Positions 1 to 5,057 of a DNA stretch of 5,057 nucleotides are shown piece after piece. The translations under genes were made by a program, and so were the position numbers. The notes under the pieces were generated by a model, which saw only the letters and a program-made list of their open reading frames with translations, did no database searches and was not told the origin of the DNA. How positions within the stretch are numbered: the stretch's first letter is position 1; the number at the start of each line of letters is the position of its first letter. Origin of the DNA: Pontimonas sp964350865 (GTDB lineage: Bacteria > Actinomycetota > Actinomycetes > Actinomycetales > Microbacteriaceae); the NCBI GenBank assembly GCA_964350865.1, contig CAYGLJ010000061.1, positions 1 to 5,057 of the forward strand, given 5' to 3'.

Positions 1-1100
1 TGAGTGACCAGAAAGACAAGTCGGCCATCTATCTCAATGAATGTCGCAGGATGGGCATCAAGGTGCTTCCCCCCGATGTCAATGAGTCGATTGCGACCTT
101 TAGTGCGGTCGGGGAGGACATTCGTTTTGGTTTGGCGGCCATCCGTAACGTCGGGGTCGGCGTTGTGCAAGGAATTCGTGATGCCCGCGAAACCAAGGGC
201 GTCTTTGCTTCGTTCCATGACTTCATCAAGAAGGTTCCTTCGACCGTCCTCAATAAGCGAACCGTCGAGTCCCTGATCAAAGGTGGTGCCTTCGATGGGC
301 TTGGACATACACGCCGCGCGCTGTTCGACATTCATGAGTCAGTCGTGGAGTCCGCTTCCCGGGACAAGAAAGCTGAAGAGCACGGAGACGTGGGATTTGA
401 TTTTGACAGTCTTTTTGAGGAAGCGGGAACTGGCTCGACTCAGGTAGTCCCAGATCGGCCTGAGTGGTCCCGAAAGGAGTTGTTGAGTCTCGAGCGGGAC
501 ATGTTGGGGCTCTATGTTTCCGACCATCCTCTCGCGGGTCTAGAGGTCACCCTTGCGGCTGAAGCAGAGGTGACTATTGCTGAGTTGCTCTCGTCAGATC
601 GGGAAGACGGCGAATCCGTGACTGTTGCCGGTCTTGTTACCTCGGTGAGTCACCGAGTTGCCAGAACAAGTGGGAATCCTTACGCGCAGGTCACTATTGA
701 AGATTTTGGCGGCGAAGTCGCGGTGATGTTCCTCGGTAAGACCTATAAGAATTATCAGACCGATTTGGTCGAGGACTCAATTGTCACGCTCCGCGGGAGG
801 GTGTCGAGAAGAGATGACGGCCTCGGTTTGCACGCTATCGAGCTGATTCCCCTCGATGTGTCTCGTGACATTCGTGATGAACCATTGACCTTGACTGTCC
901 CGGAATCCTTCGCCACTGTTCCTGTGTTGACGGCGTTGGATGAGGCCTTGGGTCGCCACGAAGGGCAGGCGACCGTGCGTCTGCGACTGATTAAGTCAGG
1001 TGTCGCGAGAGTGTTCGAGCTGCCTCGGACAGTCAGCGTCACCGAAGACCTGATTGGCGAAGTAAAGAGCCTGCTCGGCTCACACTGCCTGAGTCGCTAA
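1..1100 (+). CDS. dnaE: DNA polymerase III subunit alpha, C-terminal part (5' end outside window)
   Basis: This is the C-terminal ~365 residues of the replicative polymerase catalytic subunit, which extends chains in the replisome. The reading frame is already open at base 3, with no start in the window. It opens on the family stretch YLNECRRMGIKVLPPDVNES, at the end of the polymerase fingers region. Counting from the Met at base 51, residues ~26-85 form the helix-hairpin-helix DNA-binding region (FGLAAIRNVG, then LIKGGAFDGLG). A linker follows with FDSLF at 118-122, at the expected place of the internal sliding-clamp motif, then ERDMLGLYVSDHPL at ~148-161. Residues ~186-275 are the OB fold (VTVAGLVTSV to HAIELIPLDV), and a short C-terminal domain ends at TAA. 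The catalytic PHP and palm domains lie upstream of the window. The frame is intact. The stop overlaps the convergent neighbour by 4 nt. Identity as DnaE is very secure; DnaE1 type is inferred from context. Confidence 0.96.
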   Translation, partial: SDQKDKSAIYLNECRRMGIKVLPPDVNESIATFSAVGEDIRFGLAAIRNVGVGVVQGIRDARETKGVFASFHDFIKKVPSTVLNKRTVESLIKGGAFDGLGHTRRALFDIHESVVESASRDKKAEEHGDVGFDFDSLFEEAGTGSTQVVPDRPEWSRKELLSLERDMLGLYVSDHPLAGLEVTLAAEAEVTIAELLSSDREDGESVTVAGLVTSVSHRVARTSGNPYAQVTIEDFGGEVAVMFLGKTYKNYQTDLVEDSIVTLRGRVSRRDDGLGLHAIELIPLDVSRDIRDEPLTLTVPESFATVPVLTALDEALGRHEGQATVRLRLIKSGVARVFELPRTVSVTEDLIGEVKSLLGSHCLSR

Positions 1101-1594
1101 AGCGAGCTGACAGCGCGGTAGTCGCGCTCGGAGTAGACCAGGGGAGTGGAGCGCTCACCCAGCGCACCACCGGTGATGCGAGCAGCCACCATTGCGCTGA
1201 ACTCGACCTCAGTAACTGCCACCACCGTCGCGCTCATCCAGGCGTGAACACCTGTGAGGAGCGGGAGCCCATCGGGCCCCTCATGCCAATGGTCTCCGTC
1301 GAATCGCTGGTCGGATTCCCCTGCCATTTTCTTTGCCAGATCTACGTTGTCGACGGACAGCAGGTGTATGAGGATGGGAGTATCGACCGCCACGGATGAC
1401 CACGAGCTCGCGGTCTGAGCCATGTTGAATGTGGCTACCGGAGGGTTTGCCGACAGGGAGGCCAAGGAGGTGGCGATAAATCCTGTCGGGGCTCCGTCTT
1501 TTTTGCGCAGTGTCACCACCGCTATTCCAGCACCGTGACGGCGGAAAGATTCGAGAAAGGCTTCGGATGGGCGCAGAGCATCGGTAGTTGTCAT
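1097..1594 (-). CDS. Flavin reductase-like FMN-binding split-barrel protein
   Basis: A 165-residue protein of the flavin reductase-like family (HpaC-type split barrel). Members bind FMN and many use NAD(P)H to supply reduced flavin to partner monooxygenases. Family features visible: the first strand GAGIAVVTL (21-29), the flavin-phosphate region GFIATSLASLSANPPVATFNMAQTASSW split over 38-65, RFDGDHW (97-103), GLPLLTGVHAWM (109-120) and the terminal PLVYSERDYR (151-160). The Gly-Asp-His motif usual near residue 131 is replaced by EFS, so NAD(P)H-dependent reductase activity is uncertain. The ATG at 1594 was chosen because the protein then starts just ahead of the first conserved strand, has the family's length, and the -10-like TAAGAT sits 7 nt upstream, which suits a leaderless message. 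A GTG directly upstream (1597) is the alternative. The same frame stays open back to 2011, but that part is antisense to hisD. No monooxygenase partner lies in the window, so the substrate is unknown. Confidence 0.9.
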   Translation of the reverse strand: MTTTDALRPSEAFLESFRRHGAGIAVVTLRKKDGAPTGFIATSLASLSANPPVATFNMAQTASSWSSVAVDTPILIHLLSVDNVDLAKKMAGESDQRFDGDHWHEGPDGLPLLTGVHAWMSATVVAVTEVEFSAMVAARITGGALGERSTPLVYSERDYRAVSSL

Positions 1595-1597
1595 CAC

Positions 1598-1615
1598 GTC
1601 TATCTTAAGCCAGAC
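1598..1615. promoter_or_regulatory. Imperfect 18-bp inverted repeat, candidate operator
   Basis: GTCTATCTTAAGCCAGAC is an inverted repeat matching at 14 of 18 bases (half-sites GTCTATCTT and GTCTGGCTT, 7 of 9 identical), centred on the palindrome CTTAAG. It covers the -10-like element of the - strand flavin-reductase-like gene and lies in the short region shared with the divergent hisD promoter. That position would suit a repressor site. A match this good is expected a few times by chance in 5 kb, so only the location makes it notable. No regulator that could bind it is encoded alongside; NrdR boxes look different. Confidence 0.3.
1602..1607 (-). promoter_or_regulatory. -10-like element of the flavin reductase-like gene
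   Basis: Read on the - strand this is TAAGAT, matching the actinobacterial TANNNT -10 pattern. It ends 7 nt before the ATG at 1594, which would put transcription start at or next to the start codon and give a leaderless mRNA. No purine-rich Shine-Dalgarno sequence is visible between it and the ATG, which agrees with that reading. I could not find a convincing -35 hexamer at the usual spacing. Confidence 0.45.
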
Positions 1616-1643
1616 TTCCCCGCGTTTATTCCCTCGCCCCCGA

Positions 1644-1649
1644 TACGAT
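1644..1649 (+). promoter_or_regulatory. -10-like element of the hisD-nrdR-pyrD unit
   Basis: TACGAT matches the TANNNT -10 pattern and ends 9 nt before the hisD ATG at 1659. Transcription would start around 1656-1658, giving a leader of only one to three nucleotides. In that case the purine-rich GAGGGAG at 1650-1656 would be mostly untranscribed. If the real start is farther upstream, GAGGGAG could act as a Shine-Dalgarno sequence, though only 2 nt separate it from the ATG, which is unusually close. No clear -35 box is visible. Confidence 0.45.
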
Positions 1650-1658
1650 GAGGGAGCC

Positions 1659-2978
1659 ATGATTCGGATAGAAGACCTCAGGGGTGTCGCCCTTACCGCT
1701 GCCAATGCCCACAGCTTTGTTCCCCGAGTGACCCTGGGGGCGGCGGAGGTTGACGCGACCGTCATCGACTTGATGGCGGAGGTGAAAAGTGAGGGCTCGG
1801 TAGCGCTCCAGCGCCACGCCCTCGCGTTCGACGGGGTCTCCGTGAAAGACCTTCGGGTGAGCGCCTCAGCCCTGAAAGGGGCACTCTCTGGCCTGGATAA
1901 GTCCGTCAAGGCAGCGTTAGAAGAATCCATCCGACGGGTCCGAGCGGCGTCAGAGGATGCTGTGCCCCAGTCCACCACGACGACATACAACGCAGGTGGA
2001 ACGGTTACCACCCGGTATGTGCCCGTTGACCGCGCGGGCGTCTACGTTCCCGGCGGGAAAGCTGTATACCCCTCGAGCGTGGTGATGAATGTTGTGGCTG
2101 CGCAGGCCGCTGGTGTCCCTGACATTGTTCTCGTATCACCTCCCCAGCAAGAGTTTGGGGGTCTCCCGCATCCCACAATCCTCGCTGCCGCTGAGCTTCT
2201 AGGGGTTTCAGAGGTTTATGCAATGGGCGGGGCGAGCGCTATTGCCGCCCTTGCGTGGGGTGTTCGAGATCTAGGCCTCGAACCGGTGTCGGTCATTACA
2301 GGCCCCGGGAATCGTTACGTCGCTGCGGCCAAGAAGCATGTTCGCGGGCAGGTGGGGATTGATTCAGAGGCGGGACCCACTGAGATCGGGATACTTGCTG
2401 ATGACACTGCTCACCCTGAGTTCATTGCGGCCGATCTGGTGTCTCAAGCCGAGCACGATGAATTGGCCTCCGCGGTTCTCGTGACGACATCCTGGGAGCT
2501 TGCGAAAAGGGTCGAAGCTGCCCTTACTCGACAGGTTGCCCTGACGCATCACTCCGAAAGGGTCGCGACGTCCTTAGGGGGCGAACAATCTGCAATTCTG
2601 GTGGTGGACACGCTGGACCAAGCCGTCGACCTTGCGAATGCGCTCGCAGCGGAGCACCTCGAGATTATGGTGGAGTCGCCCGATGATGTGGTGGGAGCCA
2701 TTCGGCATGCCGGGGCAATTTTCGTTGGTGATTACACCCCCGTGAGTGCGGGTGACTATCTGGCAGGTTCTAACCACGTTCTTCCTACCGCTGGCGGAGC
2801 TCGGTTTACCTCAGGGTTATCGCCCCTGACCTTCTTGCGCTCCCAACAGGTTGTCGAGTATGACAAGGCTGCTTTAGGGCACGTGGCGGAGTCGATCGTG
2901 GCTCTCGCCCGTGCAGAAAACCTGCCAGCGCACGGCGATGCGGTGACCACCCGCTTCCTCGATCCTGACGAACTATAG
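1659..2978 (+). CDS. hisD: Histidinol dehydrogenase
   Basis: A 439-residue zinc- and NAD-dependent enzyme that oxidises L-histidinol through histidinaldehyde to L-histidine, the last step of cytoplasmic histidine synthesis. Length matches the family (about 430-440). All key residues of the E. coli enzyme have counterparts: zinc ligands Gln263 and His266 (SQAEHDE), Asp366 (SAGDY) and His425 (LPAHGDAVT), and the catalytic pair Glu332-His333 (AAEHLEIM). Other signatures are PVDRAGVYVPGGKAVYPSS (122-140), ITGPGNRYVAAAKKHV (213-228), DSEAGPTEIGILAD (235-248) and GSNHVLPT (370-377). The ATG at 1659 gives the usual N-terminus (MIRIEDLRG). It is the first gene of a + strand unit, 12 nt ahead of nrdR, and no other his genes are next to it. 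No leader peptide rich in His codons is seen, so classical his attenuation is not supported. Intact and very probably active. Confidence 0.98.
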   Translation: MIRIEDLRGVALTAANAHSFVPRVTLGAAEVDATVIDLMAEVKSEGSVALQRHALAFDGVSVKDLRVSASALKGALSGLDKSVKAALEESIRRVRAASEDAVPQSTTTTYNAGGTVTTRYVPVDRAGVYVPGGKAVYPSSVVMNVVAAQAAGVPDIVLVSPPQQEFGGLPHPTILAAAELLGVSEVYAMGGASAIAALAWGVRDLGLEPVSVITGPGNRYVAAAKKHVRGQVGIDSEAGPTEIGILADDTAHPEFIAADLVSQAEHDELASAVLVTTSWELAKRVEAALTRQVALTHHSERVATSLGGEQSAILVVDTLDQAVDLANALAAEHLEIMVESPDDVVGAIRHAGAIFVGDYTPVSAGDYLAGSNHVLPTAGGARFTSGLSPLTFLRSQQVVEYDKAALGHVAESIVALARAENLPAHGDAVTTRFLDPDEL

Positions 2979-2990
2979 GCTTAGGCCACC

Positions 2991-3458
2991 ATGTACTGCC
3001 CTTTTTGTCGCCATCCGGATAGTCGTGTCATCGACTCGAGAACCAGTGATGACGGAGTCTCAATCCGTCGCCGGCGTCAATGTCCTGAATGCGGCCGTCG
3101 TTTTTCCACGCTGGAGACGGCAAGCTTGAGCGTCATCAAGCGCAGCGGTGTGACGGAGCCTTTCTCGAGGGAAAAGATCGCGTCTGGTGTCAAGAAAGCG
3201 TGCCAGGGCCGACCGGTGACGGATCAGGATCTTGCCCAGCTTGCGCAGCGGGTAGAAGAAGCCATTCGCCAGACTGGAGCGTCTCAGGTAGATGCTAACG
3301 AGATTGGTCTGGCCATTCTGGAGCCGTTGCGAGAACTCGACGAAGTGGCTTACCTCCGTTTTGCATCGGTCTATCAGGCTTTTGAAAGCTTGGACGATTT
3401 CGAATCCGCTATCGAGAATCTGCGGGTTACGGCGGAACAGTCAGAAGAGGAGGGCTAA
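2991..3458 (+). CDS. nrdR: Transcriptional repressor NrdR (ribonucleotide reductase regulator)
   Basis: A 155-residue regulator of typical NrdR length. NrdR senses adenine nucleotides (ATP/dATP) through an ATP-cone and represses ribonucleotide reductase genes by binding paired NrdR boxes in their promoters. The N-terminus is a zinc ribbon with Cys3/Cys6 (MYCPFC) and Cys31/Cys34 (CPECG). The basic IRRRRQ (25-30) just ahead of the second cysteine pair is part of the DNA-binding surface. The ATP-cone runs from about 47 to 138 (VIKRSGVTEPFSREKI, then LRFASVYQAFESLDDF), with an acidic tail (EQSEEEG). The start is fixed by the conserved MYCPFC. The upstream gap to hisD is 12 nt with only a weak TTAGG at 2981-2985, so translation probably relies on read-through from hisD. 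The stop overlaps the pyrD start by one base. No nrd genes and no obvious NrdR box lie in the window, so its targets are elsewhere. Confidence 0.98.
   Translation: MYCPFCRHPDSRVIDSRTSDDGVSIRRRRQCPECGRRFSTLETASLSVIKRSGVTEPFSREKIASGVKKACQGRPVTDQDLAQLAQRVEEAIRQTGASQVDANEIGLAILEPLRELDEVAYLRFASVYQAFESLDDFESAIENLRVTAEQSEEEG
3448..3453 (+). promoter_or_regulatory. Strong ribosome binding site for pyrD inside the nrdR 3' end
   Basis: AGGAGG, within the purine run AGAGGAGGG, is a full match to the Shine-Dalgarno core, 4 nt before the pyrD ATG at 3458. It encodes the acidic C-terminal residues of NrdR. With the stop/start overlap TAATG at 3456-3460 it indicates that pyrD translation is coupled to, or re-initiates after, nrdR translation. 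It is the best ribosome binding site on the + strand of the window and settles the pyrD start. Confidence 0.8.
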
Positions 3459-4483
3459 TGTACGAGGCTCTTTTCTCCGTGCTGAAGCGCCTCAACCCTG
3501 AATTTACCCATCACTTGGGAATGCTGGTGGTCAGGTTGGCAGGAACCTCCTTGGGGGCTTTCCTGCTACGCCCCAGGAAGACCCTGTCGCCGGCCATGCG
3601 GGTAGAAACGTTGGGGGTAACGTTTCGGTCTCCTCTGGGATTAGCTGCCGGTTTTGACAAGAATGCTGTCGCAATCAGAGGATTTCATGTTCTGGGCTTC
3701 GGGCATGTTGAAGTGGGGACCGTCACCCCGAAAGCGCAGTCAGGAAATCCTCGCCCGCGTCTGTTTCGGTTGCCGGCAGACACTGCACTCATCAATCGGA
3801 TGGGATTCAATAACGACGGCGTGGAGGCCGTTTCTCGTCGCTTGAAAGCGTTGCGAGCTCGCGGAGGATCGCTTCCCATCATCGGTGTGAACATCGGCAA
3901 GAACAAGATCACGCCCCAGGAAAACGCGCTGGATGACTATGTCGCCTGCACCACGGCTCTTGCGCAGTATGCCGACTACCTGGTGGTGAACGTCAGTTCC
4001 CCCAACACTCCTGGTCTCCGAGGCCTCCAGGAGCGCTCATTCCTGGAACCCATCTTGCGAGCAGTGCTTAATCACGCCGAGGACACTCCTGTGTTGGTGA
4101 AAATTGCCCCAGATCTGAGCGATGACGCTATCGCTGAGGTCGTTGATGTGGTGTGTGAGCTGGGTCTTGCCGGGATTGTGGCCACAAATACGACGATCTC
4201 GCGAGATAGCTTGGTCACGCCCCCTGACGTTGTGACCCGGATGGGAGAAGGTGGGTTATCAGGGGCGCCGCTGGCTTCTCGCTCGCGTGATGTTCTGAGA
4301 GTTATCCGCCAGACGCTACCCCGGGAATATTGCGTGATCAGTGTGGGGGGAGTGATGAGCGGCAGTGACGCTCAAGCGCTGTTGGACCACGGTGCAACCC
4401 TTGTTCAGGCCTACACCGGTTTTGTCTATCGCGGACCGTTTTTTGCCCGAAAAGTCCTCGAAGAGATGGGCGGACTCCGCTAA
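3458..4483 (+). CDS. pyrD: Dihydroorotate dehydrogenase (quinone), class 2
   Basis: A 341-residue FMN enzyme that oxidises dihydroorotate to orotate, the fourth step of UMP synthesis, passing electrons to membrane quinone. Class 2 is shown by the N-terminal helical extension (about 1-45, YEALFSVLKRLNPEFTHHL) used for membrane and quinone contact, and by a serine as catalytic base: Ser181 in NVSSPNTPGLR (178-188), equivalent to E. coli Ser175. Other signatures are GLAAGFDKNA (61-70, Lys68), INRMGFNNDG (112-121), GVNIGKNK (143-150), LVKIAPDLSDD (213-223, Lys215), ATNTT (242-246), GGLSGAPL (265-272), SVGGVMSG (295-302) and QAYTGFVYRGP (317-327), lining the FMN and orotate site. All look intact. 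Length is close to E. coli PyrD (336). It is the last gene of the hisD-nrdR-pyrD run, overlaps nrdR by one base, and ends in a 4-nt stop overlap with the convergent DUF3043 gene. No class 1 partner (PyrK) is present, as expected for class 2. Confidence 0.98.
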   Translation: MYEALFSVLKRLNPEFTHHLGMLVVRLAGTSLGAFLLRPRKTLSPAMRVETLGVTFRSPLGLAAGFDKNAVAIRGFHVLGFGHVEVGTVTPKAQSGNPRPRLFRLPADTALINRMGFNNDGVEAVSRRLKALRARGGSLPIIGVNIGKNKITPQENALDDYVACTTALAQYADYLVVNVSSPNTPGLRGLQERSFLEPILRAVLNHAEDTPVLVKIAPDLSDDAIAEVVDVVCELGLAGIVATNTTISRDSLVTPPDVVTRMGEGGLSGAPLASRSRDVLRVIRQTLPREYCVISVGGVMSGSDAQALLDHGATLVQAYTGFVYRGPFFARKVLEEMGGLR

Positions 4484-5022
4484 CTCGGTTTTTCTCCCCG
4501 CTTCACCTGCGCTTTGGGGAGTCGAAGACCACGCATTTGAAGCGCTCGCATAGCGGCGTACCAGCGCACCCCGTTCTCGACCTTGTCTTCCCCGTACTTC
4601 GCTCGGAGCCCCTTGCGCACACCGGCACCGACGACGAAAGCATCGATGATGGTGATCAAGAAGAAGGCCCACAGCACGACAATGGCGATGAACTGTGCCT
4701 GCAAAGAAGGGAGGAAAGTCGCGATGATGACCGCAAACATGATCGGAATCAGGAACTCACCAAAATTCCAGCGTGCGTCGACATAGTCGCGCACCCATTT
4801 CTTCTGTGGTCCTTTGTCGCGCAGGGGGAGGAATTTCTCCTCGCCATTGGCTAAACCAAGACGGGCGCGCTCCCGTTCCTTCGTCATCCGGGCCCGCGCT
4901 TCTTTGCGATTGTTGGAGACGAGGGGCCTCTTGAGTTCAGCTTCACGATCTTTGCGTCGCGGGGTGGGGCGCCCCTTACCGGCGGCTTCAGCTCCATCTG
5001 CTTGCGAAAGTTCTTGTGCCAC
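4480..5022 (-). CDS. DUF3043 family membrane protein, function unknown
   Basis: A 180-residue protein I recognise as resembling the actinobacterial DUF3043 family; no function is established for it. Residues 1-85 are hydrophilic and strongly charged, with the family-like GKGRPTPRRKDREAELKRPL (15-34) followed by an Arg/Lys/Glu-rich stretch (39-54) that may be helical. Two hydrophobic segments follow, about 88-106 (FGEFLIPIMFAVIIATFLP) and 111-132 (FIAIVVLWAFFLITIIDAFV), joined by a very short turn. That predicts a hairpin in the membrane with both ends on the cytoplasmic side. The C-terminus (136-180) is again basic (RKGLRAKYGEDK, RWYAAMRALQMRG). There is no signal peptide and no visible catalytic motif. 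The start is a GTG, chosen because AGGAGAGG lies just upstream and no other in-frame start occurs from there to the window edge. It is read convergently to pyrD with overlapping stops. The gene call is secure, the family name fairly secure. Confidence 0.9.
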   Translation of the reverse strand: MAQELSQADGAEAAGKGRPTPRRKDREAELKRPLVSNNRKEARARMTKERERARLGLANGEEKFLPLRDKGPQKKWVRDYVDARWNFGEFLIPIMFAVIIATFLPSLQAQFIAIVVLWAFFLITIIDAFVVGAGVRKGLRAKYGEDKVENGVRWYAAMRALQMRGLRLPKAQVKRGEKPS

Positions 5023-5027
5023 GTGTG

Positions 5028-5035
5028 CCTCTCCT
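5028..5035 (-). promoter_or_regulatory. Ribosome binding site deciding the GTG start of the DUF3043 gene
   Basis: On the - strand AGGAGAGG ends 5 nt before the GTG at 5022 (8 nt from the AGGAG core), a good Shine-Dalgarno match at normal spacing. The frame stays open upstream to the window edge, so without this site the start would be uncertain. The remaining 22 bases to the window end show no promoter that I can recognise. Confidence 0.7.
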
Positions 5036-5057
5036 GCAACGAACGGTGTTCCACCAG

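Noticed and set aside
29..331. 100-residue open frame on - opposite dnaE
   Set aside because: It is a shadow of the dnaE coding frame with no domain or start signal of its own.
1112..1128. Perfect 6-bp hairpin AGCGCG / CGCGCT just after the dnaE stop
   Set aside because: No U-tract follows on either strand and it lies within the flavin-reductase-like coding sequence, so it does not qualify as an intrinsic terminator.
1648..1662. Four-codon mini-ORF (Met-Arg-Glu-Pro) whose TGA overlaps the hisD ATG
   Set aside because: Its ATG lies partly inside the proposed -10 element, so it would not be transcribed from that promoter. It has no His codons and no ribosome binding site of its own.
1595..2011. 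Upstream extension of the - strand flavin-reductase frame to a 304-residue protein
   Set aside because: The added residues are antisense to hisD, show no domain character, and would bury both divergent promoters. The 165-residue form matches the family length.
2985..2993. GCCACCATG at the nrdR start resembles a eukaryotic Kozak sequence
   Set aside because: The context is clearly a bacterial operon and the resemblance is accidental.
4470..4493. Short GCGG/CCGC hairpin at the pyrD stop followed by five T
   Set aside because: The stem is only 4 bp with a 3-nt loop, and about 8 nt separate it from the T run. This is too weak and badly spaced for a terminator call.
4494..4521. CTCCCC / GGGGAG inverted repeat with a 16-nt loop at the 3' end of the DUF3043 gene
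   Set aside because: The T run precedes it on + and there is no T run after it on -. The loop is long and both arms are coding.
4537..4854. 105-residue open frame on + opposite the DUF3043 gene
   Set aside because: It is antisense to a convincing gene, its translation is low-complexity and charged, and there is no ribosome binding site or recognisable domain.

Overview
The window is a compact stretch of bacterial chromosome that looks actinobacterial, most likely Microbacteriaceae or a close relative. The evidence is the set and order of genes: the C-terminus of a replicative DnaE, a flavin-reductase-like protein, hisD, nrdR, a class 2 pyrD, and a two-helix membrane protein of the actinobacterial DUF3043 type. 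Base composition is moderate for an actinobacterium, and TTA leucine codons occur in hisD and pyrD. That fits a lower-GC, possibly streamlined lineage better than a Streptomyces-like one. The taxonomy is inferred from recalled family features and gene order, not from a search.

Layout. The 3' end of dnaE runs on the + strand from before the window to 1100. It converges on a flavin-reductase-family gene on the - strand (1097-1594), and their stop codons overlap. A 64-bp divergent intergenic region (1595-1658) holds -10-like elements for both directions and an imperfect 18-bp inverted repeat. From there a + strand run of three closely packed genes, probably one operon, is read: hisD (1659-2978), nrdR (2991-3458) and pyrD (3458-4483). 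The pyrD stop overlaps the stop of a convergent - strand gene for a DUF3043 membrane protein (4480-5022). The only noncoding stretches are the 64-bp divergent region, a 12-nt hisD/nrdR gap, and the 35 nt upstream of the last gene. No gap reaches 300 nt. I see no RNA genes, mobile elements, CRISPR arrays or long repeats.

Function. The genes are housekeeping. They cover chromosome replication (DnaE), the last step of histidine synthesis (HisD), control of ribonucleotide reductase (NrdR), and the membrane-linked oxidation step of pyrimidine synthesis (PyrD). Three of the five named functions bear on nucleotides and DNA synthesis. NrdR and PyrD are joined by a stop/start overlap with a strong ribosome binding site, so a dNTP-pool regulator and a UMP-pathway enzyme are probably made together.

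I do not find a previously undescribed system here. The points worth checking are modest: the divergent, possibly leaderless promoter pair with its candidate operator; the flavin-reductase homologue that lacks the usual Gly-Asp-His motif; the clamp-binding-like motif of DnaE without its glutamine; and two convergent gene pairs joined by the same CTAA double-stop.
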